A stretch of DNA of 8,413 bases from RSA11 sp036564135. Lineage in GTDB: Bacteria > Actinomycetota > Thermoleophilia > Solirubrobacterales > 70-9. The stretch is taken from assembly GCA_036564135.1 (NCBI GenBank), contig DATCLC010000041.1:1-8413 (forward strand), written 5' to 3'. The notes below the pieces were generated by a model. It was not told the origin of the DNA and ran no database searches. It worked only from the letters and a program-made list of their open reading frames with translations. This document shows positions 1-6,249 of this stretch, piece by piece (position 1 is the stretch's first letter; every line of letters starts with the position of its first letter). The position numbers and the translations under genes were made by a program.

Positions 1-2050
1 CATCTGCATGGCCCGCGACGAGCTGCTCGACCGCCGCCCGTCGTGGGGCGCCGGGAGGCGCAACACCACGACGCTCTCGCTCGAGCCGCTCGCGTCCGAG
101 GACACGCGGCGGCTGGTCGCCGCGCTCATCGGCGAGGGCGGGGACGTGCTCGACGCCGCCACCGTCGCGCAGGTCGCGGAGCGCTCGGGCGGCAACCCGC
201 TCTTCGCCGAGGAGATGATCAACCGGATCCTCGAGGGCGGCGGCTCCGGCGCGCCTCTTCCCGAGACGGTCCACGCGGTGCTCGCGGCGCGGCTCGACGC
301 GCTCCCGGAGACGGAGCGCAGGCTGCTCCAGCACGCCTCGGTCGTGGGCCAGCGCTTCTGGGCGGGGGCGGTCGCCGAGGCGGTCGGCGACCCGGAGGAG
401 CTCGAGCGCGCGATCGCGGCGCTCGCCGACAAGGGGCTGATCGTCCCGAGCGACGGCAGCCGCCTCGCGGGCGAGAGCGAGTACGCGTTCAAGCACGTGC
501 TGATCCGCGACGTCGCCTACTCCACGTTGCCCAAGGCCGTGCGGGCGCGCAAACACGCCGAGATCGGCGAGTTCATCAAGCGGCGCGCCGCCGACCGCTC
601 CGAGGGCGTGGTCGGCATGGTCGCCGAGCACCTCGCGCGCGCCGCCTCGATCGGCACCGACGCCCGCCTCGACCCGGACGAGCTCCACCGCATCCACGAT
701 CGCGCCCATCGCGCGCTCGAGGCCGCAGGCGACGCCGCCGCCGCGCTCTACTCGAACAACGAGGCGCTCGGCCACTACGAGACCGCGCTCACCCTGGACG
801 GGGAGCACTGCACCCACCCCGAGGTCCGCGCCCGCATCGCCGAGAAGCTGGGCGACGTGGCGCTGCGCCTCGGGCGCATCGACCGGGCCGTCGAGCTCTG
901 GGAGGAGTGCCTGGACTACCACCGCGGCCAGGAGGATCTGGAGCGCGTGGGCGATCTGCATCGCAAGATCGGCGCCGGCCTCTGGCACAAGGGCGACCGC
1001 GAAGGCTCGGTCGCCCACTACCAGCGTGGGATCAACATGCTCAAGGACGGCCCGCCCTCGCTCGCGCTCGTGCGCCTCTACGAGGAGGCCGCGACGCTCT
1101 ACATGCACACCGGCCAGAACATGGTCGCGATCTACACCTCGGAGAAGGCGCTGCGCCTCGCCGAGCGCCTCGGCGAGGCGGCCGCGGCCTCGCGTGCACA
1201 CGGGATCTTCGGCCGCGTGTTCGGCCGCATCGGCGACCTCCCGCAGGCACGCTCGAACCTCGAGCGGTCCGTCGAGCTCGCGCGCGAGTCGGACCCCGCC
1301 GAGGCGATCCGCGCGCTGCTCGCCCTCGGCTACCACCTCGAGACCTCGGAGGCGGACTACGACGCCGCCGCCGACGCCTACGGGGAGGCGCTCGAGATCG
1401 CCGAGCGGATCGGCGACGTGCCCTCGCAGGTCGAGCTGCACGGGGCGCTCGCGATGCTCGCGCTGCACCGCTCGTGGTGGCCGGAGGTCGAGGCGGGCGC
1501 CGAGCGCTCCGCGGAGCTGATCGAGCGCGAGGGCCTGATCGGCAAGGTCTGCTTCCCGAACTTCCTGCGCGGCGCGCTCGCGTGGCGCGACGGCGACCTC
1601 GACGCCGCCGCGCGCAGCCTGCGCCGGGCGGCGACGCTAGCCGACGACGCGGGGCGCTCGGAGGTCGCCTTCGCGGCCCTGCGGTGGCTCGTGACCGTGC
1701 TCGGCGACCGCTCCGACTACGCCGACGCCGACCAGGCGCTCGCGATGGCGCTCGACATCTGCGAGCGCGCCGGCCTGGTCGCCCAGTCGGTGGAGGCGAC
1801 GGCGGCCCGCGCCGTCAACTACGCGCTCTGGGGTCGCTTCGAGCAGGCCGAGGCGCTCGCCGACGAGGCCGCCAGCGTCGCCCAGCGCGTGCCCTACCCG
1901 GTGGGCGAGGCGAGCGCGCTCGAGGCGCGCGCGGCGGTCGCCCGCGACCCGCAGGCGCTCGAGCGGGCGCGCGAGGAGTGGCTGCGGCTCGGCCGGCCGC
2001 TCGACGCGCAGCGGGTCGAGCGGCTGGCCGCGACGCTCGCCGCCGCGTAG
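1..2050 (+). CDS. AAA-type ATPase/TPR-repeat protein, 5'-truncated by window edge (possibly C-terminal part of a class III cyclase-type regulator)
   Basis: The reading frame is open from base 2, so the ATG at position 8 is probably internal and the gene starts off the left edge. Numbering from that ATG (680 residues), residues 1-75 resemble the end of an AAA_16-type ATPase module: an Arg/Trp stretch, an LEPL segment, then the hallmark GNPLF-AEE at 62-69. A winged-helix-like part follows (LPETVHAVLAARLDAL, 84-99). Next comes the FKHVLIRDVAYSTL segment (161-174) typical of large ATPase/TPR regulators. From about residue 225 to the end the protein is Ala/Leu/Glu-rich helical repeat of TPR type. 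In this family the missing N-terminus often holds an adenylate/guanylate cyclase domain and the P-loop; neither is visible here, so the cyclase link is inference. Likely a cytoplasmic signalling or scaffold protein. It stops at TAG 2048-2050 and converges with the ferritin-like gene. The ATPase/TPR call is firm; the exact role is unknown. Confidence 0.85.
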   Translation, partial: ICMARDELLDRRPSWGAGRRNTTTLSLEPLASEDTRRLVAALIGEGGDVLDAATVAQVAERSGGNPLFAEEMINRILEGGGSGAPLPETVHAVLAARLDALPETERRLLQHASVVGQRFWAGAVAEAVGDPEELERAIAALADKGLIVPSDGSRLAGESEYAFKHVLIRDVAYSTLPKAVRARKHAEIGEFIKRRAADRSEGVVGMVAEHLARAASIGTDARLDPDELHRIHDRAHRALEAAGDAAAALYSNNEALGHYETALTLDGEHCTHPEVRARIAEKLGDVALRLGRIDRAVELWEECLDYHRGQEDLERVGDLHRKIGAGLWHKGDREGSVAHYQRGINMLKDGPPSLALVRLYEEAATLYMHTGQNMVAIYTSEKALRLAERLGEAAAASRAHGIFGRVFGRIGDLPQARSNLERSVELARESDPAEAIRALLALGYHLETSEADYDAAADAYGEALEIAERIGDVPSQVELHGALAMLALHRSWWPEVEAGAERSAELIEREGLIGKVCFPNFLRGALAWRDGDLDAAARSLRRAATLADDAGRSEVAFAALRWLVTVLGDRSDYADADQALAMALDICERAGLVAQSVEATAARAVNYALWGRFEQAEALADEAASVAQRVPYPVGEASALEARAAVARDPQALERAREEWLRLGRPLDAQRVERLAATLAAA

Positions 2051-2055
2051 AGCGC

Positions 2056-2069
2056 GGCGGGGGCCCGCC
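2056..2069. terminator. Short GC-rich hairpin between convergent genes, possible bidirectional terminator
   Basis: GGCGGG (2056-2061) and CCCGCC (2064-2069) form a perfect 6-bp inverted repeat with a 2-base spacer. It sits in the 19-bp gap between the ATPase/TPR stop and the ferritin stop codon. There is no T-tract on either strand, so intrinsic termination is uncertain. Confidence 0.3.
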
Positions 2070-2579
2070 TTAGGCGAGCCCCTCCTTCTCGTACTCGCGC
2101 AGAAAGCCCTCGAAGAGGCGCAGGTGCCCCTGCTCGTCGTGGAGGATGTCGATGACCATGTCCTGGGTGACCGGGTCGATGCCCTCCGTCACCTCGATGA
2201 TTCGCGAGTAGTGCTCGATCGCGCCGCGCTCGGCGTCGATCACGCCCTTGATGACGTGGACGACGTCGACCTGGTCGCTGGGCGGCTGCAGGGAGGCCTG
2301 CTCGGCGACGAAGCGCTCCGAGCCCGGCACCACGCCGTAGAGCTCCTTGATGCGCGCGGCGAACCGCTGCGCGTGCCCGAGCTCCTCCTGGATGTCCTGC
2401 TCCAGGGACTCCTTGATCTCCTGGGCGCGGACGCCGTCCGGGTTGACCGAGTTGGCGATGTAGTTCATCACCGTCTCGATCTCCATCCAGTACGCCTTCG
2501 TGAGGAGCTCGACTACCTCGTCGCGCTTCGCGCGGTTCTCCTCGGCGAGGATGTCGCTTCCTACAGATGCCGTTGCCAT
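2070..2579 (-). CDS. Ferritin-like di-iron protein (bacterioferritin/rubrerythrin-type four-helix bundle)
   Basis: A 169-residue, mostly helical protein with the paired di-iron signature of ferritin-like proteins. The first half gives Glu33 or Glu35 (WMEIETVMNY) and E66-x-x-H69 (EELGHA). The second half gives Glu117 (DAERGAIEHY) and E149-x-x-H152 (DEQGH). The spacings between the lone Glu and each ExxH (about 31-33 residues) match the bacterioferritin and rubrerythrin pattern. There is no rubredoxin domain and no obvious haem-ligand Met, so a non-haem iron-storage or peroxide-detoxifying role in the cytoplasm is likely. The length is close to the usual 155-175 residues. The ATG at 2579 is well supported: AAGGAG (2585-2590 on the plus strand as CTCCTT) lies 5 bases upstream. 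It is transcribed alone, divergent from the hydrolase-fold gene. Ferroxidase activity versus another di-iron chemistry cannot be decided from sequence. Confidence 0.9.
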   Translation of the reverse strand: MATASVGSDILAEENRAKRDEVVELLTKAYWMEIETVMNYIANSVNPDGVRAQEIKESLEQDIQEELGHAQRFAARIKELYGVVPGSERFVAEQASLQPPSDQVDVVHVIKGVIDAERGAIEHYSRIIEVTEGIDPVTQDMVIDILHDEQGHLRLFEGFLREYEKEGLA

Positions 2580-2625
2580 CTCATCTCCTTTTCGCCAGCT
2601 GGGGTTTCGGCGCTGCGGCCGACAG

Positions 2626-2639
2626 AGGGATGTTTCCCT
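2626..2639. promoter_or_regulatory. Inverted repeat at the predicted ferritin transcription start
   Basis: AGGGA-tgtt-TCCCT is a perfect 5-bp inverted repeat with a 4-bp spacer. It lies directly downstream of, and touches, the predicted -10 of the ferritin promoter, so a bound protein would cover the expected start site. It does not match a regulator consensus I recognise. Confidence 0.35.
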
Positions 2640-2667
2640 TTGTACCCCGGCTGTAACGGCAACGCAA
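2639..2667 (-). promoter_or_regulatory. Predicted promoter of the ferritin-like gene
   Basis: Read on the minus strand, TTGCGT (-35, complement of 2662-2667) and TACAAA (-10, complement of 2639-2644) are separated by exactly 17 bp. They lie about 60 bp upstream of the ATG. Both hexamers are imperfect, but the spacing is ideal and the stretch is less GC-rich than its surroundings. Confidence 0.4.
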
Positions 2668-2686
2668 TGCCGCGAGGCCCGAGACG

Positions 2687-2692
2687 TACAAT
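2687..2692 (+). promoter_or_regulatory. -10 box (TACAAT) placing the transcript start at the hydrolase GTG
   Basis: TACAAT is five of six to the sigma-70 consensus and lies only 6 bp upstream of the GTG at 2699. Transcription normally begins about 7 bases after the -10, which would be at or next to the GTG, so the mRNA is likely leaderless. No Shine-Dalgarno sequence precedes the GTG, which agrees. No good -35 is visible. Confidence 0.5.
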
Positions 2693-2698
2693 CGCCGC

Positions 2699-3508
2699 GT
2701 GCCGCGCGCCCGCGCCAGCGACGGAACCGAGCTCTACTGGGAGGAGACCGGTGCGGGCCGCGACGTGGTGCTGGTCCCGTACTGGTCGCTCCACCCGATG
2801 GTGTTCGGGCCGATCACCGCGGAACTCGCGCGCGACCACCGCGTCGTCCGCTACGACGAGCGCGGGACCGGCGCCTCCAATCGCGTGGGTCCCTACAACC
2901 CCGAGACCGGCGCCCTCGATCTCGAGGCCGTCGCGGAGGACGCGGGCCTCGAGCGCGCGGTCGCGATCTGCCTGGTCGACGCGAGCCACCGGGCGGTGCG
3001 GGTGGCCGACCGCCGGCCCGAGCTGATCGAGCACGTGGTCTGCCTGGGCGGCGCCCCGCTCACCCGCGACATGTTCGCAGGCACCGACGCGATGGTCGGC
3101 TCGCGGAGCGTCGTCGACGCGCTGATGCACATGGTCGGCACGGACTATCGGGGCGCCCTGCGCTCGATCCTCGAGTCGACGAACCCGCAGATGGGCGCCG
3201 ACGAGCTGCGCGAGCGGGTCCGCCTGCAAGCCGAGCACGTGCCGCGGGAGGCGGCGCACGAGCGCCTGCTTGCCTGGGGCTCGGACGAGCATGCGATCGA
3301 GGCGGGGCGGGCGCTCGGGTCGCGGCTTTCGATCCTCACCGGGGAGGACGTGGGCGGCGGCGGCTGGTTCCCCGGGCCCGACGTCATGGAGCCGATCCTC
3401 GCCCGGCACTTCCCCGAGGCGCGCATCGAGCGCATCGCCAAGGGCCTCGTCTCCGCCCCCGAGCTGACCGCGCGCTTCGTGCGCGAGCTGGCCCCGGCGG
3501 CGCGCTGA
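2699..3508 (+). CDS. Alpha/beta-hydrolase-fold protein with degenerate catalytic motifs
   Basis: A 269-residue protein with alpha/beta-hydrolase architecture. It has a strand and oxyanion region (DVVLVPYWSLHPM, 22-34), then VVRYDERGTGAS (49-60), closely resembling the ILFDxRGTGxS segment of hydrolases associated with adenylate cyclases. The nucleophile-elbow region follows (CLVDASHRAVRVADRRPE, 91-108), then a helical cap and the late strand LSILTGED (210-217). The elbow reads D-A-S-H-R where G-x-S-x-G is expected: Ser96 is kept but both glycines are replaced. Asp217 could be the acid, but the usual GxGH histidine position reads IAKGLVSAPE (246-255), so the catalytic His appears absent. Non-classical chemistry or a non-enzymatic binding or sensing role is therefore possible. 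GTG is chosen because the -10 box 6 bases upstream fits a leaderless start and the fold begins right after it. The fold is fairly sure; the substrate is unknown. Confidence 0.8.
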   Translation: MPRARASDGTELYWEETGAGRDVVLVPYWSLHPMVFGPITAELARDHRVVRYDERGTGASNRVGPYNPETGALDLEAVAEDAGLERAVAICLVDASHRAVRVADRRPELIEHVVCLGGAPLTRDMFAGTDAMVGSRSVVDALMHMVGTDYRGALRSILESTNPQMGADELRERVRLQAEHVPREAAHERLLAWGSDEHAIEAGRALGSRLSILTGEDVGGGGWFPGPDVMEPILARHFPEARIERIAKGLVSAPELTARFVRELAPAAR

Positions 3509-3509
3509 G

Positions 3510-3782
3510 CTAGCCGGCCGCGAGCAGCCGCTCTCGCAGCTCCCGCGCGCTCAGCCCGCGGGCGCGCACGACCTTGTCGCGCGAGCGCTCGCCGCGGACG
3601 ATCTCGACGTCCCCCTTCGGCACGCCCGCCGCCCGCGCGACGAGCTTGCGAACCGCCTCGTTGGCCTTGCCCTCGGCGGGCGGCGCGTTCACGCGCACGA
3701 CGATCGCGCCCGCGCGCTCGCCGGCGACGCCCGCGCGCGACGCGCGCGGCTGGACACGGATCGCAACGCCCTCCTCAGCCAC
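3510..3782 (-). CDS. YggU/DUF167 family small protein
   Basis: A 90-residue protein matching the YggU/DUF167 family. The visible pattern runs VAIRVQPRASRAGVAG (6-21), then VRVNAPPAEGKANEAV (29-44), the family hallmark PPxxGKAN, then VEIVRGERSRDK (59-70), which corresponds to the family's G-x-x-SRxK end motif. The family is widespread and of unknown biochemical function; it is often found beside envelope or YggT genes, but not here. The frame is open far upstream, but the family match begins near residue 3, and the upstream codons look like antisense of the peptidase gene. I therefore chose the GTG at 3782, giving a normal family length (about 90-100 residues). No convincing Shine-Dalgarno is seen, so a slightly different start (such as an upstream CTG) is possible. 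Its stop is one base from the stop of the convergent hydrolase-fold gene. Confidence 0.85.
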   Translation of the reverse strand: MAEEGVAIRVQPRASRAGVAGERAGAIVVRVNAPPAEGKANEAVRKLVARAAGVPKGDVEIVRGERSRDKVVRARGLSARELRERLLAAG

Positions 3783-3858
3783 GGCCAGGCCGCATTTTGC
3801 GGGATCCGGGGACCTGCGCCGCAACTTCCGCCGATTGTGAGTGTTTGCTAACGGAACG

Positions 3859-4881
3859 ATGGGTATTTTCAAACCAATCACTAACGAAAGCCACAGAAAT
3901 CGGGACGACGGCGAGCGCGCGCGCCTGGGGTTGGGGTTGGCCGAGACCCTGCTCGGGGTCGGGCTGGCCGCGCTCGCCGCGACCGCGCTGATCGCAGCGC
4001 TCACGGGCGTGGCCTCGCTCGCGGCCACCGCGCATGCCCAGGAAACCGCGCAGCCCGGGGGCGCGAGCGCCGAGGGCCTCGCGGCCGACGGCGGGGCGCC
4101 CTCGGCGCAGGCCTCCGAGACACAGGCCGCAGCGAAGCGCCTGGTGCTGCGCCGCGCCGGCGTAAAGCCCCGCATCGTCCGCTACGCCGGCACCAAGCCC
4201 GCGATCTTCCGCTTCGAGTTCAAGGGCAAGCGCAAGCGCGACGTCCAGGTGCAGGTCGTCCACCGCGCCGAGGACGGCAAGAAGACGGTGACCAAGCGCT
4301 GGAACCGCGACGACCTCGCGCCGAACACCGTCCACCAGGTCAAGTGGAGGCCGCGGAAGGCGAACGGCAAGCCGGTCCCCAACGGCCGCTACTTCTTCCG
4401 CGTGCGCGAGCAGGGCGGGAAGTTCGCCGACGCCGGCAAGGCGAAGGGCAACCACAGGCTGAAGTCCTACAGCCACATCTTCCCCGTCCGCGGACCCCAC
4501 AGCTACGGGGACGGGATCGGCGCGGGGCGCGGCCACCGCGGGCAGGACGTGTTCGCCAAGTGCGGCACCAAGCTGGTCGCGGCGCGCGCCGGGGTCGTCA
4601 AGTACCGCGCCTTCCAGGGCTCGGGCGCCGGCCACTACGTCGTGATCAGGGGCCGCAAGAGCGGCATGGACTACGCGTACATGCACCTGCGCAAGCGGGC
4701 CAAGGTGAAGCCCGGGCAGAAAGTGCGCACCGGCCAGATGATCGGCCGTGTGGGCGCCACCGGGAATGCCACCGGCTGCCACCTGCACTTCGAGCTGTGG
4801 TCGAAGCCGGGCTGGTACTCCGGCGGCAGCCACATGCGCGCCGTAACGAAGAAGCTGCGGCTCTGGGACCGCTGGGGCTAG
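3859..4881 (+). CDS. Exported M23 (LytM-type) peptidase with FlgD-like Ig domain
   Basis: A 340-residue secreted cell-wall metallopeptidase. A long signal peptide or signal anchor (about 1-60) has a charged N-region, a hydrophobic stretch near 24-57 and a likely cleavage site at AHA-QE (60/61). A flexible Ala/Gly/Ser linker runs to about 93. Residues about 104-185 resemble a FlgD-type Ig domain (WRPRKANGKPVPNGRYFF at 163-180 is characteristic) and are rich in Lys/Arg. The M23 domain follows: H226-x-x-x-D230 (GHRGQD), H276 (YMHL) and H308-L-H310 (CHLHFEL). By analogy with LytM, H226, D230 and H310 bind zinc, and H276 and H308 act in catalysis, so it should be active on peptidoglycan peptide bridges. 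ATG 3859 is preferred over the in-frame GTG at 3841 because it gives a compact signal peptide; the ribosome-binding site is weak (GGA nearby). The first codons are unusually AT-rich. It converges with the AI-2E gene 10 bp away. Confidence 0.9.
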   Translation: MGIFKPITNESHRNRDDGERARLGLGLAETLLGVGLAALAATALIAALTGVASLAATAHAQETAQPGGASAEGLAADGGAPSAQASETQAAAKRLVLRRAGVKPRIVRYAGTKPAIFRFEFKGKRKRDVQVQVVHRAEDGKKTVTKRWNRDDLAPNTVHQVKWRPRKANGKPVPNGRYFFRVREQGGKFADAGKAKGNHRLKSYSHIFPVRGPHSYGDGIGAGRGHRGQDVFAKCGTKLVAARAGVVKYRAFQGSGAGHYVVIRGRKSGMDYAYMHLRKRAKVKPGQKVRTGQMIGRVGATGNATGCHLHFELWSKPGWYSGGSHMRAVTKKLRLWDRWG

Positions 4882-4891
4882 AGCGCCCCGG

Positions 4892-6022
4892 TCAGGCGGT
4901 GCCGGGCGCCGGCCCGCTCGGGCCCGGCGCCTGGCCCTGCCCGGGGCCGGCGATGTCGGCGCTGGTGATCAGGCTGCGCCGGTAGTCCATCCACTCGCGC
5001 AGCGCGATCTGGATCGAGGCCGCGGTCGGGATCGCGAGCAGGGCGCCCATCACCCCGAAGAGCGTCGCGCCGAAGAGCACGGCGACCAGGATCACGAAGG
5101 GCTCGACGGCAACGGCGCGCCGCTGGATCTGCGGCTGGATGACGTAGTTCTCGATCTGCTGGTAGACGATCGCGTAGATAACCCAGACGATCACGCCGAC
5201 GGGGAAGTTCACGAACAGCATCACGATCCCGACGAGGAAGGCGGCGATCGTCGCGCCGACCACCGGGATCAGATCGCCGAAGGCGACGATCAGCGCAAGC
5301 GCGCCGGCGAACGGGGCGTTGAGGATCGTGAGCACGATGAACGCGAACGTGCCGGCGAGCGTCGCCTGGATGAGCGCGCCGCCGACGTAGTTCGAGATCG
5401 CGCTCGCGATGTGGTCGAAGGCGCGCCGCAGGCGCCGCGCGTGCTCGGGGGTCTGGTTCGCGAGGAACTTGTCTACCCAGCGCGCCCCGCTCGCGACCAT
5501 GAAGATCGAGAGGATCAGGATCGTGACGACGGTGAAGACCGAGTTGACGATGCCGACGCCGATGTCGGAGAGCACCTGGGTCGCGTTGCCGATCTGCCCC
5601 GGCAGCTTCTCCGCCTCGTCCTGGAGCTTGCCGACGAGGTCGTAGTCCTCGTTGAGCCCGCGCAGGGTGTCGTTGTCCTCGACGAACTCGCGCACGTCCT
5701 GCACGTAGCTCGGCACGTCGTTGGCGAGCTGCTCGGCCTGGCCGACCAGCGGCGGGATCAAGAGGCCGGCGATCAAAAGCGGGATCCCGATCAGGATGAT
5801 GTAGACGACCGCGATCGCTAGGCCCCTGGGGATGTAGCGGGAGAGCACGGAGACCGGCGCCGACACCGCGATCGCGATGAAGCCCGCGATCACGATCCAG
5901 GAGATCGGCTCGCGCAGCCGGTAGAGCAGGTACACCGTGATGACCACGGTGAGCACGATCAGGACCGTGCGCAGCACCACCCGCGGCGCGAAGTCAAGCG
6001 AGGACCGCAGCGTCGCCATCAT
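4892..6022 (-). CDS. AI-2E family (PerM/TqsA-type) membrane permease
   Basis: A 376-residue polytopic membrane protein of the AI-2E transporter family (usual length 340-400, about 8 helices). Hydrophobic segments are near 16-34, 39-58, 67-92, 153-178, 219-247, 249-272, 275-290 and 305-340. The large hydrophilic loop after the third segment (about 93-150, PSYVQDVREFV then a charged helix) is typical. Family motifs include YVGGALIQATLAG (212-224), GDLIPVVGA (249-257) and the QQIENYVIQP segment (288-297). Members export small molecules, and some relatives act as Na+/H+ antiporters; the substrate here is unknown and a role in AI-2 is not implied. The frame can be extended to a TTG at 6052, but ATG 6022 (or the adjacent ATG 6019) just precedes the first helix and has an AGG 6-8 bases upstream, so I chose it; the start is uncertain. 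The C-terminal 15 residues are Gly/Pro/Ala low-complexity sequence. Confidence 0.88.
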   Translation of the reverse strand: MMATLRSSLDFAPRVVLRTVLIVLTVVITVYLLYRLREPISWIVIAGFIAIAVSAPVSVLSRYIPRGLAIAVVYIILIGIPLLIAGLLIPPLVGQAEQLANDVPSYVQDVREFVEDNDTLRGLNEDYDLVGKLQDEAEKLPGQIGNATQVLSDIGVGIVNSVFTVVTILILSIFMVASGARWVDKFLANQTPEHARRLRRAFDHIASAISNYVGGALIQATLAGTFAFIVLTILNAPFAGALALIVAFGDLIPVVGATIAAFLVGIVMLFVNFPVGVIVWVIYAIVYQQIENYVIQPQIQRRAVAVEPFVILVAVLFGATLFGVMGALLAIPTAASIQIALREWMDYRRSLITSADIAGPGQGQAPGPSGPAPGTA

Positions 6023-6070
6023 CCGCGGCCTACTTCGCCAAGCGGCCGCCAACTCCTAGCGCTGGTCAGC

Positions 6071-6249
6071 AAACGCGAACTCGCGGGAACGGCCGCCGCG
6101 AGCGCGCAGTTGAGGCTCCCCGGAGCCTCAAGCGCGATCTCGCGCGAACGACCCGCGCGAGCGCGCGGTTGCAGCTCCCCGGGAGCGCTAAGCGCGAGCT
6201 GGCGGGAGGGGGCTTCGCGAGTGCGCGGTTAGGGCTCGCGCGCCGCGAG
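6071..6249. repeat. Three tandem 59-60-bp hairpin-forming repeat units
   Basis: Units begin at 6071, 6130 and 6190, each opening AA(A/G)CGCGA. Units 1 and 2 match at 35 of the first 42 positions without a gap; unit 3 is more diverged, and its last 21 bases lie in the end of the TetR gene. Each unit can form a first hairpin: 7 bp in unit 1 (6080-6086 with 6096-6102), 8 bp in unit 2 (6139-6146 with 6154-6161), and an imperfect one in unit 3. One G-C pair of unit 1 is a C-G pair in unit 2. The unit 1/2 junction also has a perfect 10-bp inverted repeat, TTGAGGCTCC-cc-GGAGCCTCAA (6110-6131). The array fills most of the 206-bp gap between TetR and AI-2E. It could be a REP-like element, a transcript-processing or attenuation site, or a decaying local duplication. 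Confidence 0.7.

Noticed and set aside
43..2073. Second plus-frame open stretch inside the ATPase/TPR gene
   Set aside because: Arg/Gly/Ala-rich low-complexity translation typical of an out-of-frame GC-rich gene.
2124..3026. Plus-strand open frame of about 300 codons over the ferritin gene
   Set aside because: It is antisense to a clear ferritin-like gene, has no recognisable domain and is explained by GC-driven loss of stop codons.
3783..3858. Possible cyclic-di-AMP (ydaO-type) riboswitch before the cell-wall peptidase
   Set aside because: Such riboswitches often precede cell-wall hydrolase genes, but the spacer here is only 76 bases, too short, and lacks the expected conserved core.
3783..4175. 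Long N-terminal extension of the DUF167 protein in the same frame
   Set aside because: The extension lies antisense to the peptidase start, is low-complexity and would more than double the normal family length; the GTG at 3782 is preferred.
3775..4833. Minus-strand open frame over the M23 peptidase
   Set aside because: Antisense shadow of a gene with intact M23 motifs and signal peptide.
6053..6228. CRISPR-like array
   Set aside because: The repeats are contiguous, imperfect and hairpin-bearing, with no unique spacers and no cas genes nearby.
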